Positions 25,126 to 38,690 of a DNA stretch of 64,000 bases are shown piece after piece. Position 1 is the stretch's first letter. Each line of letters begins with the position of its first letter. This DNA is from Apoda limacodes (lineage: Eukaryota > Arthropoda > Insecta > Lepidoptera > Limacodidae), in NCBI GenBank assembly GCA_946406115.1, contig OX291560.1, forward strand, positions 7,379,158-7,443,157, written 5' to 3'. Made by a program: the position numbers and the translations under genes. Under the pieces are notes generated by a model that worked only from the letters and a program-made list of their open reading frames with translations, was not told the DNA's origin and did no database searches.

Positions 25126-28100
25126 GATTCAATTAGTTACTATTTTCTGCGAAAATTGACAAAAATAATAAATTTAGAAACAATTTTGTGTTTAGAAAGT
25201 ATCTTATATTTAAGTTACGTGCTATATTTAATAACACTATAAAGATCTAAGTAGTTATTTAAAAACTTTGTTCACTCAATAAAATAACTTTGTTTACTCA
25301 AGTGCTTTCACATTTATCATAATTAATGTCTGATGTCACTTAGGATGGTATTATCAAGAAAAATGGTATCACAGATGTCAGGTGGGAGTGTTGGACTGGC
25401 AAGGCTCCACCCCTAGCCCACCCAGAGGCGGGTTAACTAATGAGTTCGAGTCTATTAACCCAAAGGTATTTGCATTTCAGAATACGCACTGCATTAACAT
25501 TTTTGTTTAAATTTCAAATTAGGTTTCTCTTTGACTGTTTCAAGAAATGTGGAAAGGAAAGTTTGTACTGGTCTTTCTTTATTATTGTTTGTATATTATT
25601 TGCAACCATTTGCCATGAAAATTTTATTTTATTACAACTGCTAAGCCATGATTACATGAAATAATGATAATACAATGATGGCATGTGATATCTATCATAT
25701 AAAAAAGGTATAAGTTTTATTTTTTGCTCTTAAGGAAGGTGAAGAAGTAAGTTCATTCTAGACCTTCGTCATACTACATACTATCTTAGATCCGCGGCTT
25801 TGCTCGCAGTTCGACTTTTTAAGCGCAAATGTAGTAAACTTGGCGATCATGTGCCATTCATTTCACTCTTATTGCTTATTTTTTTTAATACCACTGAGGT
25901 TTTATTAAAAAAATATTCAATGACATCTTATAAGTACCTGCTGCACAATATAAAGTATTTTATAAAAAAAATAATATATTAATAAAAGTAATGGCAAAAC
26001 ATCATACTTTTGCTATGAAAAGAAAAAAGTTGTCTGTTTGTTTGCTTGATTTTTATATTAAGAATAGCTTAAGGGATTAATTATAAATTTGAACTTTTAC
26101 GTAGCTTAATACTATCCGAATTTCTATAAGTACCTATCCCGGATAAAATTGCGAAGAACACCTATTGAAAAGTAATTATTTATGCTTACATAGCCTGCCA
26201 ATGTAAACCATCTTTTTCCAGGTGTAACAAAAACAAGATGGCCAACCAAAAAACGGCCATTGAAGGAAATAAAACTCTTCTTGCCATTAACAAGTGAATA
26301 CATAACAGGAAATTTTACGGCAGGGGTTCTCAACCTTAGAGCCACGTAAGCACTTCTGCGATGGCTCTAGTTTACGATCAAAGCTATTACATCAGGAGCT
26401 CCCAAGACTCTTCGCTTTATTGACACCTGACTAAGGTTATTTTGTAAAAGGAACTTAGGTTTTTGTTTGGTTTACGACATGTTCATGTTCGAACAACAAA
26501 GGTATATATCTACTTTAAGGCCTAACTGTTGTTTTCTATGTTGTCAAGAATTCAAAGTGATAGACAAAAATGATTTTTGTTTACACAAATAGTTTTGGGC
26601 TTAAGCTGGATGCAAACTTTGCGACCAAAAACTTGAACTTGAAATAGATTTAGATTAGATTTTTTGTGTAGGTTTTACATACTATTATGTTGCAGGTTGG
26701 GAGTTCAAGTATTTAAAGAGATTATGAGATACGTGTAAAGCTAAAAGACAAAGCAAATATTGTATAACAAAATTATAAAAGTACAAAATCATTCAGAGTT
26801 CACATATTAAAAGATAACACGTCGTTTTATGAACAATTTTCCGGCTTCATAGGAGCCAATTTATAGCCATTGACAGATTACAAATTAAAAATAATTTTAT
26901 AAATCGATTTCAATCCGAATATCGATTGTATCGAAAACTGATCGTTAAGGCCGCTCTTAAGTCTCGCAGCGCGCTTCATACAAACGAATTTCCCACTTAT
27001 TTTTGACACTTGAAATTTAAACACCATGAAATTTTGAAGACGTGCTCTAGGATTTAATATCTGCAGTGTGTCAGTTTTCCATTAAATTATAAAGTTTAAA
27101 AGCTGTACAGGATTCTAGTTTTTCATACAAATGATCTCGGATAAGATTAAAAGTTAATAAAAACTATTTTAGGATTTTGAAAAACCACAGACATAAATAT
27201 TTGGCTTAAGCTCATGCCTACAACATTTCACAGTGTTTAATTAGTAAATGTCGAAAACTAGTAGAAAATTCGTTTGTATGAAAAATGTATACAAAAAAAA
27301 TAATAATGGTGAATTTAAAAAAAAACTGTTCTGCTCCTTTAAAAAGACATAAAAGCCTTATCCAGGCATAACTACAGCTTAGGGACCAATAATTTTAAAA
27401 AAGAAAGTCAGTTTAAACAAAATCTCCTACAGATAACATCAAATTTACCGATAAAAGTAGTAATACAGCGTCCAGTACGTAGAGTTAAACTTGATTTAAT
27501 GGTTTACAAGGGTTGCTTGGTCAGTTCAACTATTGTTAGGGTACGGTATTAGATTGTTTAAAATAACTTTGTAGTGGCCGAGGGTGGAAAACCCCTGGCT
27601 ATTTAAAATTGTATCTTGACCGATTTTATTTAAGGGTCAGCTATCTTAAGTTATTTTAATGTAATGCCCTATTGATGTCCGAAAAGCCAAAATTTATTAT
27701 AATTATTATGAAAAATAATATAATTTGTTTTTCATAACTGTATTTTAGTTACCAGATGTCTTACAGATAGTTTTATATTAATATTTTTAATGTTTCTATA
27801 GTTTAGAGTTACAAGAGCTTAAAAACCCCAAAATGGCTGCCAAAATCATAAAGTTTTTTTGTTATTTACAATCTCTAGATCTTCATGTTTAAATAAGCGC
27901 AACTTACATACTTTGAAAATCGATTAATATAAAATATAACATAAAATAGTTACTTTTTTGTTTACCAAAAGTCTTTTACAAATAGTAAAAGTTTTGAAAG
28001 TTTTTATAGTCTTAGTATCCTGAATTATGCTACATTTTTTAAAAGTTAGGTACCTTATATATTTTCTAAAGGTTGCATTAATTAAGTTTGCTCTTATATT

Positions 28101-28530
28101 ATCTATTTTTTCAGATTTCTACAATTTGCTGTTAATTCATAATTTTGATTAAGCTGATCTTAAGAACATGATTTCAAAATTAGGTTTTGTTTCAAATAAA
28201 TAATTATATTCTATACAAGTACTAGGTAAAGATATAATGGTAATGTTACTATTTACGAGTTATGTAACCTCAATTAATTTAATCTAAATTTTTTTGTATT
28301 TTACCGATAACACCCTTAACAAAATAATGACAACTTAAAAATCAATAAATGTTTTTCATCCTTTTACCAAATGTTTTGACCAGTAATTTTTTTTAGTTCA
28401 TTATAATGAAAACAAACGCTAGGCGTTTCCTGTTAGTTGAAATAATTAATCTTTTTGAGAAAACCAATCTAAATAATCTAACTTAATGCCAATTTTTCAT
28501 CTTAATTTCAAAATGTTTTGTTTTTCAACA

Positions 28531-28588
28531 GAGGTGGCAAACAAGCTGACGGGCCGCAGGATATTAAACGGTCAACTCAGTTTATGGA
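28531..28588 (-). repeat. fragment of the 1399 LINE 3' end
   Basis: GAGGTGGCAAACAAGCTGAC followed by GGGCCGC and ATTAAACGGTCA, a diverged match to the same 3' end. Confidence 0.5.
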
Positions 28589-28964
28589 CAAATAAAAATC
28601 TAATCATTGCCTTCTAAAAATTAATACGCTTCGTTTTAAAATGGAACAAAGATTCCCATTTCCACTTCAGTACCTACAAAGTCGGACTGTAATGCTTTTT
28701 ATGACGCATTCCGGACTTTTACAGCAAAATGGATAATAGTCCGATCGCTCGCTGCCTTGGCACTCCGTACCGTTTTAATGCGATAGCTTACTTTGCTACG
28801 TTCCGTTTCACTGATTGTCTCAAATGTTGGAGTTAGCTTAAATATTTTTTTGTCCTGTCCATATCGAATCCTGACTTACGTCTTATAGCTCGACAGTAAC
28901 GAGCAATGGGAGTGTATTATTCTGTCTCTGGGCCTTTATTTTACTACTTATTACTTACTAGCTT

Positions 28965-29195
28965 TTGCCCGCGGTTCCACCCGCCTTAAATTCGTTTATC
29001 TGTGTAGGATTTCAACGGCAACACCTCAATTATAGAAAAAAATCTGACTCACACTTGATATTTTCAAGTAGCCTATGTCCTTTTCGGGACTCAAACTATC
29101 TCCATGCCAAATTTAATCTTAATCTGTAGAGCGGCAGGCGTGAAGACAGGCAGACAGACGTAATACTTGCGCATTTATAATATTAATATGGATAA
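28965..29195 (+). repeat. short interspersed repeat related to the 'gctatagc' family
   Basis: CTAGCTTTTGCCCGCGGTTC, CACCCGCCTTAAATTCG, TAGGATTTCAACGGCAACAC, AGTAGCCTATGTCC and AGACAGGCAGACAGACG in order. Confidence 0.6.
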
Positions 29196-29645
29196 AAAGA
29201 CAAACGAACGAGAGACCTGTAATTTTATTGAAATGTAAAATTTAGTTTATTAGAATTTTCTGTCAATAAAATTACTTTCAGTTGCCAAATAAAATTTTCT
29301 TTACAACCCATAGGTACATCTATTCTTTGAACAGTGAAGATATTTTTTTTAGCTTGTGTCGTTTGTCAGCAGGTCGCAAATGTTAGAAATTAAAGGGGAA
29401 CAATTATTAGCCATCCCGGTGCAGCAGTGTGAAACGTCCAAAGATGTAATTTATTTTTCAGTATTAAAGCAAATAAGAGTTTTGCTATTTTTATTTTATT
29501 TTTTCCGTTTTTTCGTTGAGATTGAACATAATTTTAAAGTGCAAAAAATATTTTCAACACATTTTTCCGAAGTACTTTTTATTTACAAATTCTTTTTCTT
29601 TTACAAATTAAGGATTTACGAAGAATTAACTAATATTTATTTATT

Positions 29646-30117
29646 CTTTTTATACCACTAGGGTGGCCAGCAAGCTTGCGGTCCGCCTGATGGTAGGCTG
29701 GCACCGCAGCTTATGGATGCTTGCAACACATGGGGCATCACCCGCGCGTTGCCAACGCTTCAAATAGCTAAGAACTTCTTTCTTGAAGAACCCCATACTG
29801 TAGTCCTTAGAGAAAACCTTGGCAGGGAGCTCATTCCACAACCTCAGCGTTCGCGGAAGGAAGTTCCTCTGAATCCGCACTGTATACGTAACCATTTAAG
29901 TTCTAAGGTGTGAGATTGAATTCCCTGCTGATGGCGAGCCGAGCGATGGTAGAAAGTAGCACACCCGCTATACAAGCGGTACAACACACACAGGAAGGCA
30001 AAGTCTCTCCTTAGACTTAAGAGTTGGATACGGCTTGTGAGTTATTCGTCGATGTTTCTCACAGCCCATCGTTGAACCGAGTCAATAGGGACAAGCTGGT
30101 TTTCGGGTGGCCCCCGA
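29646..30117 (-). mobile_element. 5'-truncated copy of the 1399 LINE
   Basis: Aligns with 1415-1915 of the long copy, including the coding 3' end (peptide IQRNFLPRTLRLWNELPAKV against FQRNFLPRTLKLWNELPAKV), with a deletion of about 30 bases near 29965. It stops abruptly at about 30117. The minus-strand frame 29895-29650 is the end of the RT ORF, and the plus-strand frames are shadows. Confidence 0.85.
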
Positions 30118-30289
30118 CTTTTTTAACCCGATTAATATGACTATTTTTTTTAATTTATTTATTTTTAATATAAATGATTTTCTCCTAAAATAAATTCAAT
30201 ATAACTACTCCAATACTTCTTGTTCTGCCCAATTTTTATGACGGACCTCCCTTCATCTTAGAAGTGGCTGTATTTAAGTGTACCCCTAC

Positions 30290-30365
30290 GTGTCCGAACA
30301 CCCTGGACACCTGGGAATCGAACCCACAATGCGACACTAGCGCCTTGACCCTCTATCAAACATAC
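30290..30365 (-). repeat. tRNA-like B-box remnant
   Basis: On the minus strand GGGTTCGATTCCC (30325-30313) is a perfect B box. A clear A box is not visible, so this is probably a decayed SINE. Confidence 0.4.
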
Positions 30366-30639
30366 CCTTAAAGTACACACATAAAAATCTATCTTATTCC
30401 AAACCAAACAAGGTCCCTTTTCAAATATATTGGTAAATTAGAACTGGCTAGCGATGATTGGTGGACTACCGCTAAAAAAAGTCGCAACCGTAAAATTTTA
30501 AGAATCGAAACTAAGCTCTAATACAATAAGAAAACCACATAAAATTGCTTGAAAGGTAAAGACAAAAAGATTTTTCTTGCAAATTGAAATAGAAGAAAAG
30601 TCCAAGAAAAATGTTTGAGAATCGAAGTCGGCATTTGGT

Positions 30640-30745
30640 CGTAAAAAGGCGTCCAGTACGCAACCGTGTCGCAGTAGTTACGGTTAATGTGACCGGGGCA
30701 AATTGAGTTGTGCCCGGGAACGAAAATTAGTTTGCCCCTGGGACT
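30640..30745 (+). other. GC-rich unique block with hairpin potential in intron 1
   Basis: GGGGCAAA (30695-30702) and TTTGCCCC (30731-30738) form an 8-bp inverted repeat with a GC-rich loop containing TGCCCGGG. No coding frame or repeat match inside the window. It could be a conserved regulatory element. Confidence 0.35.
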
Positions 30746-32353
30746 ACGGAATGTTTCTTTCTAAGTAAGGTGGTAGTACAGGAGAAGCTATGACATATTC
30801 TATTATTTTGCTGACCTACTCGTGCCAACGCAGTGTCAGCTTTGTTAACAAATGACGGACTTTATAAAAACTGCTTATTCAATTTGCAGATTTTATTTTA
30901 TTTCTTGGCCTTCAAATAAAATTTACCTCAAATTCAAGAATTACTGTACGAAAGCCACATCAAAACTAACTTTTTTAAAAAAAAAAACGGATTGATCACT
31001 TTCGTCCGCGAATGTTTTAATTGTTGAGAACAATTTCACATACATGCAATATTGAATTAGTCATAATACCTGATTTCTACTTTAAAAAATAACAAAAATA
31101 TAGAAACTTTAAGAAATAACAAAAATTTATGAGGTTTTGCTTAACGTAGGTGGGTACCATTTTTTTTTTAAATTAGAATCACTAATTAATTTAATAAGTA
31201 CGACTAATCTATAGGGGTAAACGAGTCTTACAGTAAAAAATATATGAATACTTAATTAATATAAATAATTTTCAACTGTCATTTCTAAAAGGCGTTTAAA
31301 TGACGGGATGCATCGGATTAAGTTGAAGTATCTATATACAGGTAGCAGAAATCGTTAACACCTCAATAGATCGATCGACCTTAATGGAACATTGTTAGCA
31401 GCTACAGGGTTGAAATTGAAAGGTCGACACCTTTTTCATTAACCCTCAAAACGAAGGGGTCTATAATCTTAATGTTTTCTCCGCTGTCGGTCGTTTATAC
31501 CTTCGTAATAATCTTTTCAGTTAATAAAAATCCGTAGTGACTGCATTTTGTAACATGTATCTGGAGCTTTAGGTTGACAGTAGCGACGTTTTAAAATGCA
31601 GTAAGTAAGATTGTAAAAAAATGCTCCCTGCATGGGAATTTTTGAGTATTTTCTACTTCAATGGTCGCAAGTCTAAACATTGGTTTGTATTGTTGCGGTT
31701 TATTGGAGATCGAAGTAATAGAGCGTATAATACAATGGTTTATAAGGATAATTGTTCTGTGGTGTCATTTTTATTATTATTTTTGGTTTTAATGGTGTTA
31801 ATGGAAATATATTGAACCAGTTTGTAATAATACTTCTTACACAACAAAGACAAGTATGACATTTTTTTTAACATAGATTTTTTTCAAACAAAATATTATG
31901 ACTAAACAGCAAATTAAAAAAAAATCTGCTACTGCTTTACTCTATATCAGTTTTTGAAAAGCGACAGTTACTCTCTCTCTCTTTATGTAAAATACTGTTT
32001 AGAAACACTATTGAGTTAGTAAAATCTAAATTAAACCTTGTGTTCCTACACAATCTTTTTTTTTTTAACACCATCACGACACTTATCCACGAAGAGTTAG
32101 TTGGAAATGTAACGAACGTATGCCCATAACATCCACGTTTTACCGACGGTATTCCGACCAACAAACCCATCACCGCTGTGCAAAACAAACCAGAGACGGG
32201 ACCTTACAATTAACAAATTGTAACAATATTAGTTGCTTTTTAATCCGGAACCTTTGGCACAACGACGGCTAGTCGGTCCTCTAAATAATTACTTATTTAA
32301 ACTGATTTCAATAACAATGAATTAAAAATTATTATATTATATAATACAATATA

Positions 32354-32643
32354 ATATTATATTATATTATATTATATTATATTATATTATATTATATTAT
32401 ATTATATTATATTATATTATATTATATTATATTATATTATATTATATTATATTATATTATATTATATTATATTATATTATATTATATTATATTATATTAT
32501 ATTATATTATATTATATTATATTATATTATATTATATTATATTATATTATATTATATTATATTATATTATATTATATTATATTATATTATATTATATTAT
32601 ATTATATTATATTATATTATATTATATTATATTATATTATATT
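32354..32643 (+). repeat. (ATTAT)n microsatellite, about 58 uninterrupted units
   Basis: A pure pentanucleotide array of about 290 bp, with imperfect ATTAT/ATAAT sequence just before it. It lies in trh intron 1. Confidence 0.97.
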
Positions 32644-33460
32644 TAGTTAAATTACATGTACCATCATAAAAATAAATCGAGAAGAGCCAAAGATTAGAGG
32701 AAACTTTGTTAAAAAAAATATTGCATTATGTTTTTTCTAATATCAGGCCTTGGACTTATAATGTAGTATCTATATGTTTTTTTTTATATTTATTTGGACT
32801 TTATTTACTTCCTCAAAATTCAATTCTACTACGGGCAATTATCCCTCTTTAGTTACATCGCATTGTTAGCACCGTAATGGATGTGTCCCACAATTCAGCA
32901 CCATATTATACCATCTTATAACCCTCCAATATTAAGGACAATGAATATCAAAAATTATTATGAGCATTTTTTATTGTGCACTAAATATCTTTATAAAAAC
33001 TCAAGTGCCGCTTATTCCTTGGTGACAGAACCACTTCTCTTGTACAATAAGACTTTGTGTCATATTTTGCTATTCACTTCTAGGATCTAAAGGATTATAT
33101 CGGAAATATTGCACGAAATATGTTTATCAAAGACTATATATAAATATATAGTAAATATAATAGTTTTTGATTGTATGTGTTTATATAGGTATGCATATGA
33201 TTGGGCAAGAATACACCTAATTATAATGGTAATAATCCTACTAGTGCTATTAAATATCGGTATACTCTTTAATTTCTGAATTCCTCCACACGATTTGATG
33301 CTTCACATGCTACATAACAACAAAAATTTAATAAGTAATTGACATGTGTATACAGAACTTTGTTTTTAGTAGCTTACTTACTTATTTATATAACTAAGTG
33401 TTTCAATACAGATTGTATACTTGTTAGTTGTTGAACAAAGTACATATTATATTATTACTT

Positions 33461-33580
33461 TAGTTGAGTTTCTTGCCAGCTCTTTTCGGCAGAAATTATC
33501 GTTGTTAAATAGATTGTAATGATCATTCAAAAGCGTTTTCAGAAAGCTACATGAATAAACCTTATTTGATTGGATTTATT
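33461..33580 (+). repeat. RTE-type LINE 3' end
   Basis: GAGTTTCTTGCCAGCTCTTT, TCGGCAGAAATTATC, CATTCAAAAGCG and AATAAACCTTATTTGATTGG, the same 3'-UTR type as 17011 but diverged. Confidence 0.6.
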
Positions 33581-34029
33581 TGATCTTTTGAATAGACTTT
33601 TTATAACAAGCATAACATTGTTTATAATGAAAGAGATAGTCTAAGTATTTCTGTAATTTTTAGCACACTGCTAACGATTTTGATGTCTGCAGTTTGCTAT
33701 ATTTTTTACATCATTAAAACAAGATTGGCAAAAAACAATTGAATTGAGAAGCTTCTTCTTTTTTGAAGTCAGTTAAAATTATTTATACCTTGCGTTTTGA
33801 ATAACAATAAGTTAGAAAAAAAATGATTTTATTCACTTTTTATTTATTTATTGCATTTCTCATTGATTTTGTAACAATTTCATTATGGCAGGTCCATATA
33901 ACCTAAATGCAATATTTCGGGATATAATAACAGTAATGTGTTTCTCTTACTATGCTTCTTCGCAGCATGCATACGATGACGTCACCTGGCACTGACAACA
34001 CTGACACTTTGTATGGAGCCATTTACATT

Positions 34030-34460
34030 AAGAGGGCGATATAGGCCACAAGCTTATTTCTGTAATACTAACGATGTGCATGTACTTAAAATCATTACAC
34101 AATTTTATAAACATTACTATGAGATATATTTGTTATATACTTCCTAAATAATTTATACCGTTATTACCCACTGAATCTTTATTTTTTTTAAAGGAATTTA
34201 ACGTGTTATATTATTTTACTTTTTGCTACGGTCGGTTAGTCATTTTACTCAGTTTTTCAGTTTTAGTCAGTTATTTTACTTACAGTCAATGCAGTGGATA
34301 GCAACCAATTCTTTTTATTTAATCGACTTTCATAACAACAAAATACAAAACACGATTTATTTAACGTTAAATACAATAAATGAAAATCACTCAGTAAGGT
34401 AATGCACTAGAAAAAAGCAAATTTTATAACATATTTTTTTTTTCAATCCTTCATATGCTA
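34030..34460 (+). repeat. unclassified direct repeat C, copy 1
   Basis: Shares GATATAGGCC, AGCTTATTTCTGTAATACTA, CATTACTATGAGATATATT, GGAATTTAACG, AGTCAATGCA, TCAGTAAGGT and TTTTTTTTCAATCCTT in the same order with 38248-38690. Confidence 0.75.
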
Positions 34461-36359
34461 TTGTGTTGCACAAAAACGGCACAAACAAAATGTTTTCGCC
34501 TATCTACCCTATATCTAAGCGAGCAGGTCATAAGCAACACAGATAAATATTAATATTTAAAATTTTAGCAAAATTTTACTTTTATCGATCTTTTGAATTC
34601 ATTCTGATATTTTATAATTAAGTACTTGTGCAAATATACATATTTCCTAAATCATGTCAGTTAAAAGCGAATGTTTACGAGGTCATAATGATCTACATTG
34701 TTTGTTTGCTTAAGATTTTTGACCGTGAAAGTTCAGACTCACAAAGTAAAGCAGCAATGTAAGGAAGATAAAGAAATTATCTCAGATCTAGATAATTTTG
34801 CAGATTTAAATCAACTCTTCTTTAAATTAACCATTTTTGGCACGAGGGTTTAAAAACCTATAAGACGGTTAGATAAACAAACGATGAACATCAAAAACTT
34901 CAAACTTGCAGTAATATTTAAACAAGGAGGGAACTATAAATTTATTAGTATATAAAAATGCTGAATCAAACAATTCTTACACAGGGAGCTTAAAGCTCTT
35001 GCTTCCTGATTAAAGTCATCAAAAATCATTTGGTTCAATTCAATTTAATTTAATTATTATGACCTACATTGCTTATTTAATGTACATAAATTTAGTAATA
35101 AAAAGTTAGGTAAAGCGATTATGATTGTTATAATAGGCAGATTGTTTCTCTATGGTTATGGCAGAGGACCATGCACCCTTCAATGCATTCGCGGTACGTG
35201 GTATGCATTCCAGAATCTTTCTTCCCCAATGGTTACAGCTACGTCGAGCTACATTCCTTGCCCACTATTTAATAAGTTTCCAATTTCACAAGCAATATTT
35301 ATTTTTATTGAATAAAAATTATTTTGCACTATCTACTTGTGCATAAAAAATGAAATCAAAGGTTCTAAATTAAAATATCATGACTGAATTCCGCATGCAC
35401 AAAGCCGCGGGTAAAAGCTAGTTTTTAACAAAAACATCTTGCAATAGTCTCCAGGATTCTAACATGAGCTGAACTTTTTATCTGATGTAACTTAAACAAT
35501 TAAGTATTTAAACACTATTACCAAAGCAAATTACCATATATTTACCTTGTGACATTTAACAATTCAACAATATTACTGATATTGTAATAGAAATAATATT
35601 TTGGTAATTAGAATCTTCTAAAAAAAAGCGTCTTCTTAGACAACTAACAAATAGACTTAACGTCAACATAACTGTACAAAACTTGTCAAAGAGAAATTCA
35701 CACCCCACGCTAAGGGTCGGCTAGCTTTCTTTAAAAGCGTGAACCCTTGAAGTTAAGTCAACCGTTCGGTCCCAAGGGCCTGTAAGGGCCTACGGTCACT
35801 TAGGAGGAAATTTGAGCAAATCGACATAAAAACGCGTAAGGTATTGCATGGTAATGAGGATCTCATTTCCATCTACCTTTAGTTTTATTTGTATTACTTT
35901 GTGTGAACATAAGTTCTTTACTTTATTAAAAATGTAGATCACAAAAAAGTTTAGATATTATTATTGTTTCTAAGTAAGTTGTAAGTCAACAATAATTTAA
36001 GTGGAATTGTTTAAGTTATTTCAGTTAAATTACACTACACATCGTATTTAGACTCATTACCATATCAACTGCAATACATCCACAGCTAAACATTCCAAAA
36101 ATGAATGGATTTGAACCGCTTAAATCCTGCAACTGCTCTCCCTCGCTGGCATTGCGATTGTCTAATTCCAATGCTACACGTTTCAATTCGATTACCTGGT
36201 GGTGTTTTGTACCACTAACTACCTACCCGTGCGGCAATACCTAGTACCCAAAATGGACTTAAAAACGATTATAATTGGAAAAAACAGTCATGCTGCAAGT
36301 AGTATAGTTATAAAACAAAAAAAAAACATTAAAAGCAAATTTACAACTTTTGCGTAAAA

Positions 36360-36774
36360 TCTCAATTTTGTTCAACTAAAAGCTCAAATATCAAAAGTAA
36401 CTAATATTTCCAAGATTTTTAACACTGAAGAACCTGTTTTCCTAATTCTGTATCGCTGACAAAATAGAATGTATCTAATTAGCTAGCACAACAGCTGTAA
36501 AACTATTAACTGACCGACCCGACGCGTCCCATATTTATGTAAACGAACAAGGGCAGCAAATAAATTGCTAAAAATTCAATTTTGATAAATTAGAAACGCA
36601 AATATTAAAAGAAACTAATATTTTCATGATTTTAAACACTAAAAGACTTAATTCCCGAATTCAGTATCGCTGACAGAGTAAAATCCATCTAATTAGCTAA
36701 CACAATAGCTGTAGAACTATTAACTAAACGACCCGACTTGTCCGATATTTATACGGAGAAGGGCAGCAAATAAA
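36360..36774 (+). repeat. diverged tandem duplication, period 214 bp
   Basis: Unit 1 (36360-36560) and unit 2 (36574-36774) share TAATATTT, TATCGCTGACA, ATCTAATTAGCTA, AGCTGTA, AACTATTAACT and GGGCAGCAAATAAA. Each unit carries a homeodomain-type TAATTA, and unit 1 an E-box CAGCTG. Confidence 0.7.
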
Positions 36775-37829
36775 GAGGGTACGGGCCTTCATATTTGACG
36801 TAGGAAATGAAAATGTCATCGACTTATTACGCTTCGGATTATTGATATTACTTCTTTTATTTCCCGGAATATTGTGATCTTGTTATCAAAGAATTTCACA
36901 CCCGCCATTTTGCGATTTGATTTGAATGAGACGATTGTATCGCTTGACAGACGCTATTGTAGATATAAGTAATTACATTTAATTGTATATGTGTTTTTTT
37001 TTAAAGTGTACGGTAATTTCTTTTTTTTTTGCTTTTGATAATAAATTAAGAGAGAATAATAAATCAAAATAAAGATAGCAAAAAAAAAACTCTATGAAGA
37101 TATTTGTATTAGTAGGTAAAAAATATATAAAAAAACAATTAGCAACAATAAAAGCATTTTATGGTAATTTCTTGCAATTACCAAAAAGTGCAGAAATACT
37201 ATTTATCCGAAAGAACTACTACCGTGTTGTACAATGACCAATATGTTTTGGTATTTGATATTTATTGCGATTAATCTATTGTTTTGGTGCAATTGTATGT
37301 AACACGTAATCGATAATTGAGTTGTGTCATAATCTGTATTTAAGCTTCGTTATAGCTGTTAATAGTGGTTTCACCAGCAGGGTATAGCTATAGCTAAGAA
37401 CTATCCAGGTGAAGCCTTAAGTACTAAACATTCAATTTATCAAAATCGGTCAAACTGTTGAGGAAGAGAAGAATAAGGTACTCATGCATACCCTAATTTT
37501 TGAGTAAAAAGATTGAAAAAAAAAGAAGATAAAAGTAATGTTCTTTACACCGCAAAATCTGACTATATTAATTTTAGTTGACTCAAATTGATTATAGTGT
37601 TTGCTAAGTTCTTAGGAAAGAACAGGCTGTATTGTTTATCTTCCTGAAGGTTTCTTGTAAAATACGGTTAAAATATTTCAGCATATTTCAAATCCCATGC
37701 ACTGAAACTGGGTTTTAATTAGTAGTTATATTTTTGAGTATTTAATTAGTAATTGTTAATTTTAAAATTATTAAAGTATCAAAACTTGTCATTCCTCTAC
37801 TTCGTTTCGGAAATAAAAAGGGCCCTATC

Positions 37830-37990
37830 TCATGGGACAGACATTTCACCTCACGCACCCGCTCGAGATGAGGCTAATATGACTTGGCGAGTTTTGGACC
37901 GACCGATGTCTTGTCGTGTCGTGACGTGGCGTGACGTGACGATGTGAACAAAGGTGACAACGTCTCGGGTCACTTAGTTGTCACAGTGGG
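37830..37990 (+). promoter_or_regulatory. GC-rich intron 1 block with paired ACGTG cores
   Basis: Contains GTGACGTGGCGTGACGTGAC, with ACGTG cores at 37924-37928 and 37934-37938, one DNA turn apart. The block is flanked by TTTCACCTCACGC (37847) and the similar ATTCACCTCACCG. A bHLH-PAS-bound enhancer is possible; simple-sequence origin is the alternative. Confidence 0.3.
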
Positions 37991-38247
37991 TCACAAACAT
38001 TCACCTCACCGAATAGGCTATATAAAAAAAGCTCTAAATATACCTACTGTCTGTACTTTGTAATGTACCTACTGTGCGTTCCTCAGTATTATCTAAAATT
38101 TGCGCTATAGATGTTCAATAAATTAATTATTAATAATTATTTATATCTTTAGTAATTTATTAATTCGAGGTAATTTATTTTATCAATGAAATTGAGTTCA
38201 CATTTAGTCCACACACGTGTGTAGACTGTAGGTATGTAGGTACTTAC

Positions 38248-38690
38248 ATAAGAGGTCGATATAGGCCCGAAAGCTTATTTCTGTAATACTAACGTTGTGT
38301 ATGTGAATGTACTGGAAATCATTACATAATGCCATATACATTACTATGAGATATATTCATTATAAACTTCTTAAGTTATTTATGCTTTAATTAATTTTTA
38401 ATTTTTTGTATGGAATTTAACGTTTTTACCTTTTTGTACTTACATTTTTGACTTTTTGTTACAACTTAGAGTCAATGCACTAGACAACAAGCTATTCTAA
38501 TTATTTAACCAACTTTCATTACAAGAAAATGCAATACACGCTCGAAAAATTTGCACCAGTGTTGATAAAATGATTCCAGATTTTTTTTTGCATTACATAC
38601 AATAAATAAAAATCATTCAGTAAGGTGATGCACAAGACAAAAACAAGTTTTAAAACATATTTTTTTTTCAATCCTTAAAATGCTCTAGTA
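38248..38690 (+). repeat. unclassified direct repeat C, copy 2
   Basis: Same orientation as 34030-34460, about 4.2 kb apart, diverged by many small indels. It has no coding frame and no obvious terminal repeats. Confidence 0.75.

Noticed and set aside
26124..26345. 73-codon minus frame containing FISFNGRFLVGHLVFVTPGK
   Set aside because: No start context, splice partner or family resemblance; too weak to call.
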